Shown piece after piece: positions 53,500 through 63,783 of a stretch of DNA of 64,000 nt. The stretch is taken from assembly GCA_020639075.1 (NCBI GenBank), contig JACKHI010000001.1, positions 1,798,001 through 1,862,000 on the forward strand. The letters are read 5' to 3'. A model generated the notes under the pieces. The model had not been told where the DNA came from. It saw nothing but the letters and a program-made list of their open reading frames with translations, and searched no databases. Every line of letters starts with the position of its first letter. Within the stretch, counting starts at the first letter, position 1. The position numbers and the translations under genes are program-made. This stretch comes from Phycisphaerales bacterium (GTDB lineage Bacteria; Planctomycetota; Phycisphaerae; UBA1845; UTPLA1).

Positions 53500-54795
53500 T
53501 GTCCAAAAACTCAAACGACATTGATCTGATACCAAGGATGCCGTCTCGATTCAAGTCCCGGGGCGTTTAGAATCGTGGCCATGAACACTCTCCAAGCCTG
53601 GCAACTTCTTTTAGTGACGCTGGCCGGCTGGATCAACCGGCAGCAGAACGATGTAATCTCGTACATTCAGGAAGAGAATCGAATCCTCAGAAGCAAACTC
53701 AAGAGTAAGCGGATTCGATTCACCGACGACGAGCGTCGGCGCCTGGCGGTCAAGGGAAAAGTCCTCGGACGCAAGGCTCTTCGGCAGTTCGCGTCGATCG
53801 TGACACCCGACACCATTCTGGCTTGGCATCGGAAGCTCGTAGCCCAGAAGTGGGACTACAGCCGCAAACGAGGACCGGGGCGGCCTCGCGTCGCAAACGA
53901 AATCGCCGACTTGACTGTCCGCATGGCGAAGGAGAATCCAACCTGGGGTCTCACGAGAATCATGGGAGCCCTCGCCAATCTCGGGCATGAAGTTGCCCGG
54001 GGGACCGTCTCCAATATTCTGAAAGCGCACGGCATCGAACCGGCACCGCAGCGCGGCACGCGAATGCCATGGGCGACATTTCTCAGGGCCCATTGGGGCT
54101 CGATGGCCGCATCCGATTTGTTTACGGTGGAGGTCTGGTCGCGCCATGGATTGATTCGGTACTACGTGTTCTTCTTTATTCGGTTATCCAATCGCCGCGT
54201 GCACATCGCCGGCATCACGCGCAACCCAAATGCAAGTTGGATTAAGCAGATTGCTCGCAATGTGACCGACCCGGATACCGGCTTTCTCCTGGGCACTCGA
54301 TACCTGATCATGGATCGCGACACGATCTTCACGGTCGAATGCCGCGAATTCCTGAAGTGCGAAGGCATCAAAGCGCTGCGGCTTCCTCCGCGGTCACCGA
54401 ATCTGAATGCTTACGCGGAGCGGTTTGTGCGCACCATCAAAGAGAGTTGCTTGAGCCGCATGATCTTCTTCGGAGAGCAGTCGTTGCGAACAGCGATCGA
54501 CGAGTTCATGCAGCACTATCATCATGAACGCAATCATCAGGGACTCAGTAATCACCTGATCGATCCCATCGAGGAGATGGGCGTCAACAACGGGCCCATC
54601 GCCTGTCGGCAACGGCTTGGCGGGCTCGTTCAGTATTATTATCGACAGGCGGCGTAGCTCGACGAAATGGAGGGCGACATTGCCATGCGTGGGTTTGGGC
54701 TCGCCGCAAGCGCTGAAATACCCCTCGCGGCCAGCGATGAGCAACATCCTGAACGCTGCCGACACGGATTCGATGCACGGTTGAGTTTTTGGACA
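53500..54795 (+). mobile_element. insertion sequence with TGTCCAAAAACTCAA inverted repeats
   Basis: The left end is TGTCCAAAAACTCAAAC (53500-53516) and the right end the reverse complement (GTTGAGTTTTTGGACA, 54780-54795), one mismatch in 16. The length is about 1.3 kb and encloses one intact transposase gene. No clear target duplication: left flank GGCGTAG, right flank TTACGCG. Confidence 0.85.
53581..54657 (+). CDS. DDE (rve-superfamily) transposase of the 1.3-kb insertion sequence
   Basis: A transposase of 358 residues, related to but clearly distinct from the two copies at 37.6 and 51.7 kb. The N-terminal HTH region includes FASIVTPDTILAWHRKLVAQ. The core has Asp in AASDLFTVEVWS, Asp in YLIMDRDTIF and Glu in NLNAYAERFVRTIKESC, the D,D,E set. 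It ends LGGLVQYYYRQAA, a tail shared with the other group. The ATG at 53581 is used; a GTG two codons earlier is possible. It lies inside matching inverted repeats and appears intact and possibly active. Confidence 0.9.
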   Translation: MNTLQAWQLLLVTLAGWINRQQNDVISYIQEENRILRSKLKSKRIRFTDDERRRLAVKGKVLGRKALRQFASIVTPDTILAWHRKLVAQKWDYSRKRGPGRPRVANEIADLTVRMAKENPTWGLTRIMGALANLGHEVARGTVSNILKAHGIEPAPQRGTRMPWATFLRAHWGSMAASDLFTVEVWSRHGLIRYYVFFFIRLSNRRVHIAGITRNPNASWIKQIARNVTDPDTGFLLGTRYLIMDRDTIFTVECREFLKCEGIKALRLPPRSPNLNAYAERFVRTIKESCLSRMIFFGEQSLRTAIDEFMQHYHHERNHQGLSNHLIDPIEEMGVNNGPIACRQRLGGLVQYYYRQAA

Positions 54796-55132
54796 TTACG
54801 CGGTAACCAGTTCTACAATTGTGAATCCCTGACTGATTCTGGTAGATCGAAGTGAGGTATTGCCCTCGACAACGCCAGGTTGACTAGCCATCTCGCACTC
54901 CCCGGTTCCAATCCCAATCCAAGACTTGTCCGTCTACCCTACCTGCAATCGGCCGGGGAAATGGATTATTCCTGAATCGTCAGGTATCCCTGTCCCTGGA
55001 AAGTCGGCCAAAGATGAATGCGATTCCCCTGTACGAAACAGCTTTGGCCCGAATCAAGACAACTCATTAGAGGCGGATGACCTAGCCCGAACTCGGACCC
55101 TTGAATCGCAGGACCCTTACAGATGACGCAAT
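54796..55132. other. gene-free stretch right of the insertion sequence
   Basis: No gene recognised. Sequence returns to intergenic-looking DNA between the insertion sequence and the pilin-like gene. Confidence 0.4.
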
Positions 55133-55564
55133 TCAGAACCCATTTTCGCCAGCCGTGCTGGTATTTGCCCAGATCTGGCCCGTTGACGCGTCATAGGCCC
55201 AGCCGCCCGTCGCGCCAACGACCGTCCCTTTGCTGGTCCCAGCGACGAGGTTGTTAGCGGCGCCATCGGTATCGAATGGGTTGTCCGGAATGGCGCCGTT
55301 CATGACCGCATTGGTTGCTCCCAGAATCGCAAGGCTCGGGAACGCGGCATTGCCACCTCCCGCCGGCGTGGCCGCAAAGGTGTAGTAGTTGGCTATCGCC
55401 GATCGCAGGCCGCCAAGCGCCCCCTTGCACGCCGCAGTCTTGGCATCCGTGCGGTAGTCCAAATAGACCGGCAGCGCGACGGCGGATAGAATTCCCAGGA
55501 TCACGATAACCGTCACGAGTTCAATGAGCGTAAAGCCTCGATGCGTGATGGCGTTTGGATACAT
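55133..55564 (-). CDS. type IV pilin / type II secretion pseudopilin-like protein
   Basis: A 143-residue prepilin. The leader MYPNAITHRG is followed by the processing and N-methylation site GFTLIELVTVIVILGILSAV, with Glu5, and then a hydrophobic helix. The C-terminal globular part (DNPFDTDGAANNLVAGTSKG, TGGWAYDASTGQIW) resembles GspG-like major pseudopilins, including the final WAYD/GQIW region. The ATG at 55564 is chosen because AGGAG stands eight bases upstream. No other pilus gene is adjacent, so it may be an orphan. Confidence 0.88.
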   Translation of the reverse strand: MYPNAITHRGFTLIELVTVIVILGILSAVALPVYLDYRTDAKTAACKGALGGLRSAIANYYTFAATPAGGGNAAFPSLAILGATNAVMNGAIPDNPFDTDGAANNLVAGTSKGTVVGATGGWAYDASTGQIWANTSTAGENGF

Positions 55565-55822
55565 TTGCAATACTCCTGTATACGACCCCGTGGCAAAACG
55601 GCCTTAGTTGAATTCGGCTCGATTGGCATGCTGATTGACCAGAATTCCGTCCGCTGAAGGCCTGCGCGACGTTGTCGGATTGACCTTGCGCGGCTGACAT
55701 CGCCGGGCTGGTCTCCGAGCCCAATCAGCCCCGCCGCAACCAACACCAGGCCCTTGCCCATCCCCAGATTCCGTCACGCCCAAGGACCAAACAGGGAGGC
55801 CGCGGAACTGCTTTGGAGGCTA

Positions 55823-58800
55823 TCAACTCGAATTGGAACAGGAACGAGCTACGTCTTGACTGGTTGCCTCATCACCGGGCGCTTCATCCGCCAGATTCTC
55901 GGATATTGCCTCGAAGTCCCCCTGACACCGAATGAGCGCCTCAACAATAACAGGATCAAACTGCGAACCGGCTCCCGATCTGATGATCTCTATCGCCTCA
56001 TCGTGTCCAAACGCACGCTTGTAGGGCCTCCTCGAGCGGAGCGCGTCATATACGTCAGCAACCGTGGTAATCCTCGCTGCCAGCGGGATGGAATCTCGTG
56101 CGAGTCCGTCCGGATATCCGGTCCCGTCGAACCGCTCATGGTGATGCCTCGCGATATCGCGGGCCATCGCGAGGAACTCCGCTTCCGGGGCCTTCTTCAT
56201 GACAAATGCCACTGCTGCGGCGCCGATGACCGTGTGCTTCTTCATTGCCTCGAATTCGCTATCGGTCAATCCCCCCTTCTTCAAGAGGACACTGTCAGGG
56301 ATCGCGACTTTTCCGATGTCGTGCAGCAGAATGGCGTTCGAGATGTAGTCCAGGAACTTTGCGTCGATCACGTGCGCCCAGTGATGATCACGCCGCAATT
56401 CGGAACAGAGGACACTGGCATACCTCGCAACGCGTTCGAGGTGAAGGCCCGTATCTGTGTCGCGATGCTCGGCCAGCTTCGCCAGCCCCAGGACGATTGC
56501 CGCATGTGCCTGCTCTCTCGCCTGGCTGGCCTTTTGTCGATCAAGCGCCGACGCCGCCATGCTGCTGAGCAGGTCGACATATTCCAGGTCCGCCGGTGTA
56601 TATGCCGTGTGATCCACACGGCCGGAGACAGCAAGGACGCCCGCCGAACGCCCATCAATCGCAATAGCGCTTACTACAAAGGGGCCGTCGTCAAACAGCT
56701 CCTTCTCCCCGGGAGACAATGGCAACAGCGAATCCCGCGGACTTGTGCACACAGCTGGCAATCCTGACGCAAACACGTTTCCTATCACGCCGTTTCCTGG
56801 AGCCACCCGGAATCCCCTGACATCCGCCCCGATACCGTCCGTCGTAGCCGCCACGGTCAGACACGATCTCGACTCATCGATCATCAACAAGGTGATTCGG
56901 CGACTCGCAAGCAATTCCGCTGCTGCGTTGGCCACCCGGGAGGAAATTGTCTCGACGCTCTGAAACCCGGTCAGCAGGCCCGAAGTCGCAAACAGCGTCG
57001 TCATCGCCCTTGCCTGTTCGCCGCGCACCGAATTACTCTGCATCAAATCAGCATTGTGCCGACACAATCGATTCATTGTCCGGACACGCATCACAAGTTC
57101 CCGGTGCCTGATCGGTTTGCAGATGAGCTCTTCGGCTCCCGCTTCCATCGCGGCTTTTACGTGATCTTCGCCTTGGTGGCCAGTGACAATGATGATGGGA
57201 CTGCCGTGAAGCAGCGGGTCCGCCTTCAGTCGACGCGTGCACTCAATTCCGTCGATCCCGGGCAGATCCAGATCCATCACAATCACATTGGGGGTTTGAG
57301 CCATCGCACAGGCTATTCCGCTTTCAGCATCGGATGCTTCGAAGACGTGAAACCCATCCCTTTCGATAAGTCGTCGATAGAGTCGCCGGGTCGCACAATC
57401 GTCGTCCACGACGAGCACCTTGGGCGCATCGAGTGGCGGTTTCATTGCCTGGGTTGGCGTCGCAACAGGCGACAGCTCACCACTCAGGGCATGGCAGTCG
57501 CACTCGCCGGCGTACTCAACCACTCGATTGCGGCCCGTTCGTTTTGCTCGGTACAGCGCCTCGTCCGCACACTTCAACAGCTCATCGATGGAAGTGTGCG
57601 TGTCATCGCGCTCTGCTATCCCGACACTAATCGTCATGTGAATCAACTCTTGACCATGACGAATCGCGAGCTTCTCCACGTCGGCTCGAATGCGCTCGGC
57701 GCCGGATCTCGCATCCGAGACGCCGGCCTCTGGGCATATCACAAGGAACTCCTCGCCCCCCAGCCTGAAGACAATTTCGCCGCTGCGAACGCTGCACAGG
57801 ATCGCCTTGGCGACTGCACGGAGCACTGCGTCTCCGACATCATGCCCGTGAGTGTCATTGCATCTCTTGAAGTGATCCACATCGATCATCATACACGTGA
57901 GCATCTGACCGTGACGGTCGCCCATGGACCAGCACTCTTCCAGTCGCCGCATCGCTTCGCGACGATTATACAAGCCCGTGAGTTCATCTGTGGTTGCCAT
58001 TCGCTTCAATGTTTCATTGACCGTTGCCAGTTCGGCGTTGGCCTTGTGAAGCGCCCGACGCTGTTGGGCAACTCTTACCTCGGAAGCGGCGGCGCGAACC
58101 CCCGCCTTAAGGCGGGCAAGCAACTCCTCTTTGCGGCAGGACTTTGAGAGAAAATCGTCGGCGCCGGCCTCGAACGCCGAAGAGAGACTCGCGGCGTCTT
58201 CCAGGCCAGTCAGCATGATGATATAGACGAATCCCGCGCCATCCGATTCCCGGACCGCCCGACATAATGCGATTCCATCCATCTTGGGCATAATCCAGTC
58301 GGTCAATACGAGTTGGAATCCCTCAGCATGGATAAGCTGGTAGGCCTCCAACCCGTTGGTCGCCGTGGTGACATCGTATCCTGCGTCCGAAAGGTATTTT
58401 CCAAGGATACGCAGCTGTGCGACATCATCATCGACAACTAACACGCGGTGATGCTCTCGGCTTGCTCGTCCATAGGATTCTCGTAACGGCGGAACTTCGC
58501 GGCCATCCACCGAAAGTACCGACGAGATCAGGGGCCAGTCCGCATTCAGCATGTTGACGTATTCATCGAGTGATTCCGTATCCATGCCCGAGTTGATGGC
58601 GGCCCGTCTGACTTCGAGGAGATCTTCCTGGTAGATCTCCGGCTGCGAGATAACCGAACCGATCACGTTGGCCAGGTAGAGCAGGTGACTGATTCGACGC
58701 GCACGCGAATCGTCGGCATCCTCACCGATTGGCTCATCATCCTGGCCTCTCACGGCGTCACAGAACACATCGGCGATTCGCCAGTCCGAGAACATGTTCG

Positions 58801-59371
58801 CCGTCAATTCGTTCTGATCAATGCCGAACGCCTCTCGCTCGAGATCAAGCAGACGGCGTCCCCTCGGCTCTTTCTGCCTTTCCAGAAGTGAGTCATAATC
58901 CTGGGGATAGACAGTCGCAAAAGCAAGCCGCCCGATCCGGCTCAGCAACGCAACTGTAAACGCTTCGTCGCTTGCACAGGCCCTGAAGTGATCGGCGAGA
59001 CGCCTGGCCGCTGTGGCCCGAGCCAGGGATTCCGTCCAGAATCGATCAAATTCAAACCGTTGAGAGATCGACGTCCGGTCACTCGACAGCAACGAGAACG
59101 CCAGCGCCAGGTTCTTGACGGTTCGGATTCCAAGAAGTCGGACAGCAAGAGAGACCGACGTGACAGGCCGGGCAGGAGCGCAAAAAGGCGTATTCACCAC
59201 CTTCATTAGGTTGGAGGTGATTGCCGGGTCCGCCTCAATGGTCCGGGTGATCTGCTCAACTGTCGACGACTCATCATCGACAAGTCGCATCAGTTCCAGA
59301 GCGACCTTGCTCGGCGAAGGGAGTTTGCGCCCCTGCTTCATTTCTTCATAAACTGCATTGAAGTGCGCCAT
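55823..59371 (-). CDS. HDOD-REC-GGDEF-REC-GAF-HD-GYP c-di-GMP signalling protein
   Basis: An approximately 1,180-residue regulator. Order: HDOD domain (LPSPSKVALELMRLVDDESS), REC1 (LVVDDDVAQ, phospho-Asp in LTDWIMPKMDG), GGDEF with active GGEEF (FRLGGEEFLVI) that should make c-di-GMP, REC2 (VMDLDLPGIDG), GAF, and HD-GYP with complete motifs (LLHDIGKVAIP, HHERFDGTGYPDGL) that should break it down. The inhibitory RxxD site before GGEEF reads RSGE and is probably lost. It therefore combines opposite activities under two receivers. GAGG is nine bases before the ATG at 59371. It lies 104 bp downstream of a hybrid kinase, its likely phosphodonor. Confidence 0.92.
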   Translation of the reverse strand: MAHFNAVYEEMKQGRKLPSPSKVALELMRLVDDESSTVEQITRTIEADPAITSNLMKVVNTPFCAPARPVTSVSLAVRLLGIRTVKNLALAFSLLSSDRTSISQRFEFDRFWTESLARATAARRLADHFRACASDEAFTVALLSRIGRLAFATVYPQDYDSLLERQKEPRGRRLLDLEREAFGIDQNELTANMFSDWRIADVFCDAVRGQDDEPIGEDADDSRARRISHLLYLANVIGSVISQPEIYQEDLLEVRRAAINSGMDTESLDEYVNMLNADWPLISSVLSVDGREVPPLRESYGRASREHHRVLVVDDDVAQLRILGKYLSDAGYDVTTATNGLEAYQLIHAEGFQLVLTDWIMPKMDGIALCRAVRESDGAGFVYIIMLTGLEDAASLSSAFEAGADDFLSKSCRKEELLARLKAGVRAAASEVRVAQQRRALHKANAELATVNETLKRMATTDELTGLYNRREAMRRLEECWSMGDRHGQMLTCMMIDVDHFKRCNDTHGHDVGDAVLRAVAKAILCSVRSGEIVFRLGGEEFLVICPEAGVSDARSGAERIRADVEKLAIRHGQELIHMTISVGIAERDDTHTSIDELLKCADEALYRAKRTGRNRVVEYAGECDCHALSGELSPVATPTQAMKPPLDAPKVLVVDDDCATRRLYRRLIERDGFHVFEASDAESGIACAMAQTPNVIVMDLDLPGIDGIECTRRLKADPLLHGSPIIIVTGHQGEDHVKAAMEAGAEELICKPIRHRELVMRVRTMNRLCRHNADLMQSNSVRGEQARAMTTLFATSGLLTGFQSVETISSRVANAAAELLASRRITLLMIDESRSCLTVAATTDGIGADVRGFRVAPGNGVIGNVFASGLPAVCTSPRDSLLPLSPGEKELFDDGPFVVSAIAIDGRSAGVLAVSGRVDHTAYTPADLEYVDLLSSMAASALDRQKASQAREQAHAAIVLGLAKLAEHRDTDTGLHLERVARYASVLCSELRRDHHWAHVIDAKFLDYISNAILLHDIGKVAIPDSVLLKKGGLTDSEFEAMKKHTVIGAAAVAFVMKKAPEAEFLAMARDIARHHHERFDGTGYPDGLARDSIPLAARITTVADVYDALRSRRPYKRAFGHDEAIEIIRSGAGSQFDPVIVEALIRCQGDFEAISENLADEAPGDEATSQDVARSCSNSS

Positions 59372-59475
59372 GCGTCGTTCCCTCAACCAGGCCCTGTGGC
59401 CTGCGTCGGCCGTATCCTCTCGCCTCTCGGAATGATTGCAACGACCTATCACGCTCTCATTTCACGGCCGATCAA

Positions 59476-62400
59476 TCACTGCTCGGAGGCTGTGACCTCG
59501 GTCGATGGCGTCCCAGGCCTCGCGTACCGCAGGACTCCGCCGATCAGATCCGCCCTCTTGATCGGCTTCGTAAGATAACCGTCGCAACCCGCCGCGACGC
59601 ACTTGTCCATCTCGCCCCCCATCGCGTGCGCTGTCAGCGCGACGACGGGATGTACATACCCTTCTTCCCGCAGTGTTTGCGTCGCCGTGTAACCGTCCAT
59701 GACGGGCATCTGCATGTCCATCAGGATAATGTCGTATGCCGTGAGTGAATTCACCGCCGTCGTCGCGAGGTCAACCGCCTCCCGACCGTTCTCCGCAGTG
59801 TCCACCGAAGCGCCGGCCTTTCTGAGGAGGTGGGACAGCAGGCGTCGGTTGTCGAGTCCGTCGTCGACCAGCAACACGCGCAGCCCATCCAGAGGTTGTC
59901 CCCGATCCGCTGTTCCGTGGGAATCCGCGCCGTTGGGTTTAGGATTCGATGGCCCCGCCTTCTGTGTGGCGCAGACCTCGACAAACTCGACACCTTTCAC
60001 GGGTCCGGTGGCGATCGTCGCCCGAAACGTGCTTCCCTTGCCGACAACCGTCGAAACGATCTCGATGGACCCACCAAGCATCTCCGCAAGTCGACGACTG
60101 ATGGCCAGCCCCAGTCCCGTTCCGCCGAACCTGCGACTCATCGTCGAGTCCGCCTGACTGAATGGCTGGAAGAGACGAACGGCCTGTTCTTCGGTCATGC
60201 CGATTCCCGTGTCGATTACGTCAAACTGAATGACCGGTTTGATCCCATCTACAAAACGCGTCACGATCCGTACGCCGCCGGTTTCCGTGAATTTGATCGC
60301 ATTTCCAACAAGATTGATCAGAATCTGACGCAGCCGCATTGGATCCGACTGAATCGTCTCGGGCAGTCTCCCCTCGAATTCCGTTCGCAGATGAACCTGC
60401 AGACTCTCGGCACGCGCTTCCATCAGCCTCGCAACATCCGTCACGATTTCCTTGCACGAACACCTTGTCTGTTCGACCGCAAGCTTGCCCGCCTCGATCT
60501 TAGAGATGTCGAGGATGTCGTTAATAACTCCAAGCAGGTGCTCGCCATTTCGCTGAATCGTACGAACGGCATTCACACGCGATGCCGGCGCTCGGTCGAT
60601 GTCGCCCTCTTCCAGCAACATCTCAGCGAATCCGAGAATCGCGGTCATTGGCGTGCGAATCTCGTGGCTCATGTTCGCCAGAAATTCACTCTTCGATCGA
60701 TTCGCGCATTCCGCCTCCCGGCGTGCGGCCTCGGCAAGTTGAGTGGCTCGATCCCTCAGGATCGCCAGAGACATTAATTCCCCGATCTCACGAAGCGATT
60801 CGAGACGCGATGTCCCCGCGTTCGGATTGACATCGGTATAAAGGAAGAGCACACCCAGGCAGTGATGGCCGCTGACTTTGTGTTCCATCAGCGGCACGAT
60901 GTAGTGGCCATGCGGCGTCATTTCCGGCCATCGGTTTTCATGGCGATGATCGGAGTAGCAGTCGTCGCTGACGATGATTTCGCCTGAGACCGCCGCGCGA
61001 CCACATAAACATCGTCCGAGTGGGACCTTCTCTTCATCGCGCAGGAAATCATCGCTGAAGTTACCCCGATGGGTCAACATGCGGAGACACTCCTCTTCCT
61101 CGTCCAGCAGGAAGATTCCGCCCTTCTTCTGCACATCGAGTCCGCTCATGCCCAACACGGCATCTAGCGCAGTTTCCAGCCGTTCTTCAATAGCTCCTGG
61201 GACCGTCAACGCCTTGGCCACACGCAACCGGGCCTCGGTTCCCTCGAGGCGTATGTGCGCATTCAGTTCCTCCCGAACCACTTGGGTCACATCACGCTGT
61301 ACCGCAACGTATCCCTCCACCCGCCCGTCGGCTGACAGGATCGGCGTAACTGTCGCATCCACCCAGAATTCAATCTCGCCGCGCCGTTCGTCAGCATTTG
61401 CGCGCCCAACGAGAGGTAGAGGAACGTGCTTCCCCCCAATTGACTTGCGTTTGTTGCAAATTCGCCCGCTCCAGGGATCGCCGCGAGAAATGGTGGTCCA
61501 GAGCTTTCGATGAACTTCCACTGGCGTCCGACTACTCTTGAGTCGGCTGACCGGCTGGCCCACGATCTCTGCAGAACTGTATCCAGTCAGCCGCTCAAAC
61601 GACGGATTCACGCGGGTGATCACACCCGTCGTATCCGTGAGGAATACGGCATCAGCATGGGCGTCCACCGCAGCCGCCAGTTGCACAGCATCAGCGTGTG
61701 CCGACGCGGCCGCCTGCTCTGCGGCTCGACGCGCACTCACATCCCGGGCAACAATCACGATTCCGGCAACGGCTCCCCTCTCCTCACGAAGCGGAACAAC
61801 ACGCGCCTCCATCCAGCGGCGAGTTCCGCAGGCCCCCTCAATCTCAAAGTTCAACTCGCCTTCCACGCCGCGAAGTGCGTTTCGGCAGCGCATTTCGAGA
61901 GATTCACGATGACCCTGCACGACAAATGACGGTACTCCCTTCAATCGCACCTCATCTTCACACTCGACTTCCAGCATGAGATAACCAGCGGGATTCATCA
62001 TTTCCAGATTGCCGTTGGTATCAATCACGCAGATGAGTTCAGGCTCGGCGTTCAATATCGCCTCAATCCGCGCCCGACCGGCCGCCAGCGCCTCGCCAGA
62101 ACGAACGCGATCGGTGATGTCGTGCCGAATCGATATGTAGCCGCTGACCTCCCCCGATCGATCGAACATCGGGGCAATTGTGGTATCCACCCAGTAGAGA
62201 GACCCGTCTTTTGCACGGTTGCAAACCTCGCCGCGCCACGGCAGTCCTGACGTGATCGTCCGCCATGCATCCGCCCAGAATCGCCTCGGATGTACGCCGC
62301 TGTTGATCAGCCGGTGGTCTCTACCCAGGAGCTCGTCGCATCGATAGCCGCTGATAGCGCAAAAGGCGTCATTTGCGAAGGTGATACGCCCATCCCTATC

Positions 62401-63783
62401 CGTCTCAGATATGATACAACCCGCCTCAACCGCTACGCGAAACGCCTTGTTTTCCAAAAGTGCAGCTTCAAGATCCGCAGTGCGCGCCACGACGAGCGCC
62501 TCAGCCTGTTGCCGCGCGGAAGCCGAGACCCAAAGCGCCGTCCCCGTCACCATCGCCAACAACAGCCCCACAACGCCGGTCGCTGGCGCGAGCCAACGAT
62601 CTACGCTGGCCTCGAACATCGGCGACGATCGAAACAACGCTGTCCAAGTTCGATTCGCCGCACGGATAGGAACTTGAGCACTGAACATGCACTTGGAATC
62701 GTGATCAGGGCCAACGTCGCCCTTGACTTTGGACAGGTCGGAGTTGCGATCCGACAACAGGTTTGCTGTCGTCGTGGTGGCGCCATCGAATATCTCAAGA
62801 TCGGTCAGCCGGGATTCCTCAGGATCAAGCCCCGCCAGTACTTCTTCGAGCAACATCGGCGCGTAAACGACGACTTCCAGGTCACGCGTTCTCTGTTCTG
62901 CAGTCGTGGGATTCGTTCCGTTGCGGTAGATCGGAACAAGATAAAGGAATCCCGTATGCTCCCCGCTGTCCTGCAGCAGGTGGATTCTTGGAGTGATCGC
63001 CGGCTGACCGGTCGAGACCGCCAGTTCGATGGCCTCACGTCGCGTTGCGTCTGAGCCTTTGTCGACGCCCCAGGACGCGGCGTTTCGACTGCGAGGATAG
63101 CACGCCGTCACAACGTAGAGATCCGGTGACTCTGCGACCGAAACATCGGCGTCGGCAAGACTGCGGACTCTAAAATCCGGAGCACTGTCGGCTCGCTCCG
63201 CGGCCACGAATTGATCCAGATTGTCACGCGTCACGCGCTTGATGACACCGATCCCGATCGTTCCGGGAAACTCGCGTGGCAGGTTGCGTGACGTTACATA
63301 CGCCTCGCACTCTTCTCGTTCCACACTCTTGCTGGATACGTAGACGCCGCGGAGGCCGTTCAGTCCATATACAATGCGATTGATGCGATCTTCCACATCG
63401 CGCGTTTGATGCTCAACGAGGCGATTGAATCGCTGTCGCGCCTCCTCACTGATCGACCGATGCATGTTCACGGCGGCGGCCAAAGCCGATGCAGCGCCAA
63501 GTACGACGATTGCAAGCACACCAGCCTTGAAATGCCAACCGGATTTCGATCTGTGTCTTGGTTCAGAACCTGACGTCGAACGGTGTACCGCACGGACTCG
63601 CCACAGAACAATCGGGCCCGCAGCGATCGACAGCATCATCGCGCCCAACGACGCCTCAATCAGTCCGTCGACCCCAGGAGCGAGTCGCGGCAAGAGAATC
63701 AACACAACGAACTCGGCCAGGGCGACCAAGCAGATGATCTCCATGATCAGCCGCAGCGTGTTGATCTCGCGATTCATGTTCAT
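59476..63783 (-). CDS. hybrid sensor histidine kinase (CHASE-PAS-GAF-HisKA-HATPase-REC)
   Basis: A membrane sensor of 1,435 residues. Two hydrophobic N-terminal segments (IMEIICLVALAEFVVLILL, GLIEASLGAMMLSIAAG) and further helices flank a CHASE-type extracellular domain (HQTRDVEDRINRIVYGLNGL, FPGTIGIGVIKRV). Three PAS domains follow, then GAF (FLLDEEEECLRMLTHRGNFS), HisKA with phospho-His in NMSHEIRTPMTAILGFAE, HATPase with N box (LINLVGNAIKFTETG) and G boxes (GTGLGLAISRRLAEMLGG), and a C-terminal REC (ILMDMQMPVMDGYTAT). It is transcribed just before the HDOD/HD-GYP regulator. The stimulus is unknown. Confidence 0.93.
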   Translation of the reverse strand: MNMNREINTLRLIMEIICLVALAEFVVLILLPRLAPGVDGLIEASLGAMMLSIAAGPIVLWRVRAVHRSTSGSEPRHRSKSGWHFKAGVLAIVVLGAASALAAAVNMHRSISEEARQRFNRLVEHQTRDVEDRINRIVYGLNGLRGVYVSSKSVEREECEAYVTSRNLPREFPGTIGIGVIKRVTRDNLDQFVAAERADSAPDFRVRSLADADVSVAESPDLYVVTACYPRSRNAASWGVDKGSDATRREAIELAVSTGQPAITPRIHLLQDSGEHTGFLYLVPIYRNGTNPTTAEQRTRDLEVVVYAPMLLEEVLAGLDPEESRLTDLEIFDGATTTTANLLSDRNSDLSKVKGDVGPDHDSKCMFSAQVPIRAANRTWTALFRSSPMFEASVDRWLAPATGVVGLLLAMVTGTALWVSASARQQAEALVVARTADLEAALLENKAFRVAVEAGCIISETDRDGRITFANDAFCAISGYRCDELLGRDHRLINSGVHPRRFWADAWRTITSGLPWRGEVCNRAKDGSLYWVDTTIAPMFDRSGEVSGYISIRHDITDRVRSGEALAAGRARIEAILNAEPELICVIDTNGNLEMMNPAGYLMLEVECEDEVRLKGVPSFVVQGHRESLEMRCRNALRGVEGELNFEIEGACGTRRWMEARVVPLREERGAVAGIVIVARDVSARRAAEQAAASAHADAVQLAAAVDAHADAVFLTDTTGVITRVNPSFERLTGYSSAEIVGQPVSRLKSSRTPVEVHRKLWTTISRGDPWSGRICNKRKSIGGKHVPLPLVGRANADERRGEIEFWVDATVTPILSADGRVEGYVAVQRDVTQVVREELNAHIRLEGTEARLRVAKALTVPGAIEERLETALDAVLGMSGLDVQKKGGIFLLDEEEECLRMLTHRGNFSDDFLRDEEKVPLGRCLCGRAAVSGEIIVSDDCYSDHRHENRWPEMTPHGHYIVPLMEHKVSGHHCLGVLFLYTDVNPNAGTSRLESLREIGELMSLAILRDRATQLAEAARREAECANRSKSEFLANMSHEIRTPMTAILGFAEMLLEEGDIDRAPASRVNAVRTIQRNGEHLLGVINDILDISKIEAGKLAVEQTRCSCKEIVTDVARLMEARAESLQVHLRTEFEGRLPETIQSDPMRLRQILINLVGNAIKFTETGGVRIVTRFVDGIKPVIQFDVIDTGIGMTEEQAVRLFQPFSQADSTMSRRFGGTGLGLAISRRLAEMLGGSIEIVSTVVGKGSTFRATIATGPVKGVEFVEVCATQKAGPSNPKPNGADSHGTADRGQPLDGLRVLLVDDGLDNRRLLSHLLRKAGASVDTAENGREAVDLATTAVNSLTAYDIILMDMQMPVMDGYTATQTLREEGYVHPVVALTAHAMGGEMDKCVAAGCDGYLTKPIKRADLIGGVLRYARPGTPSTEVTASEQ

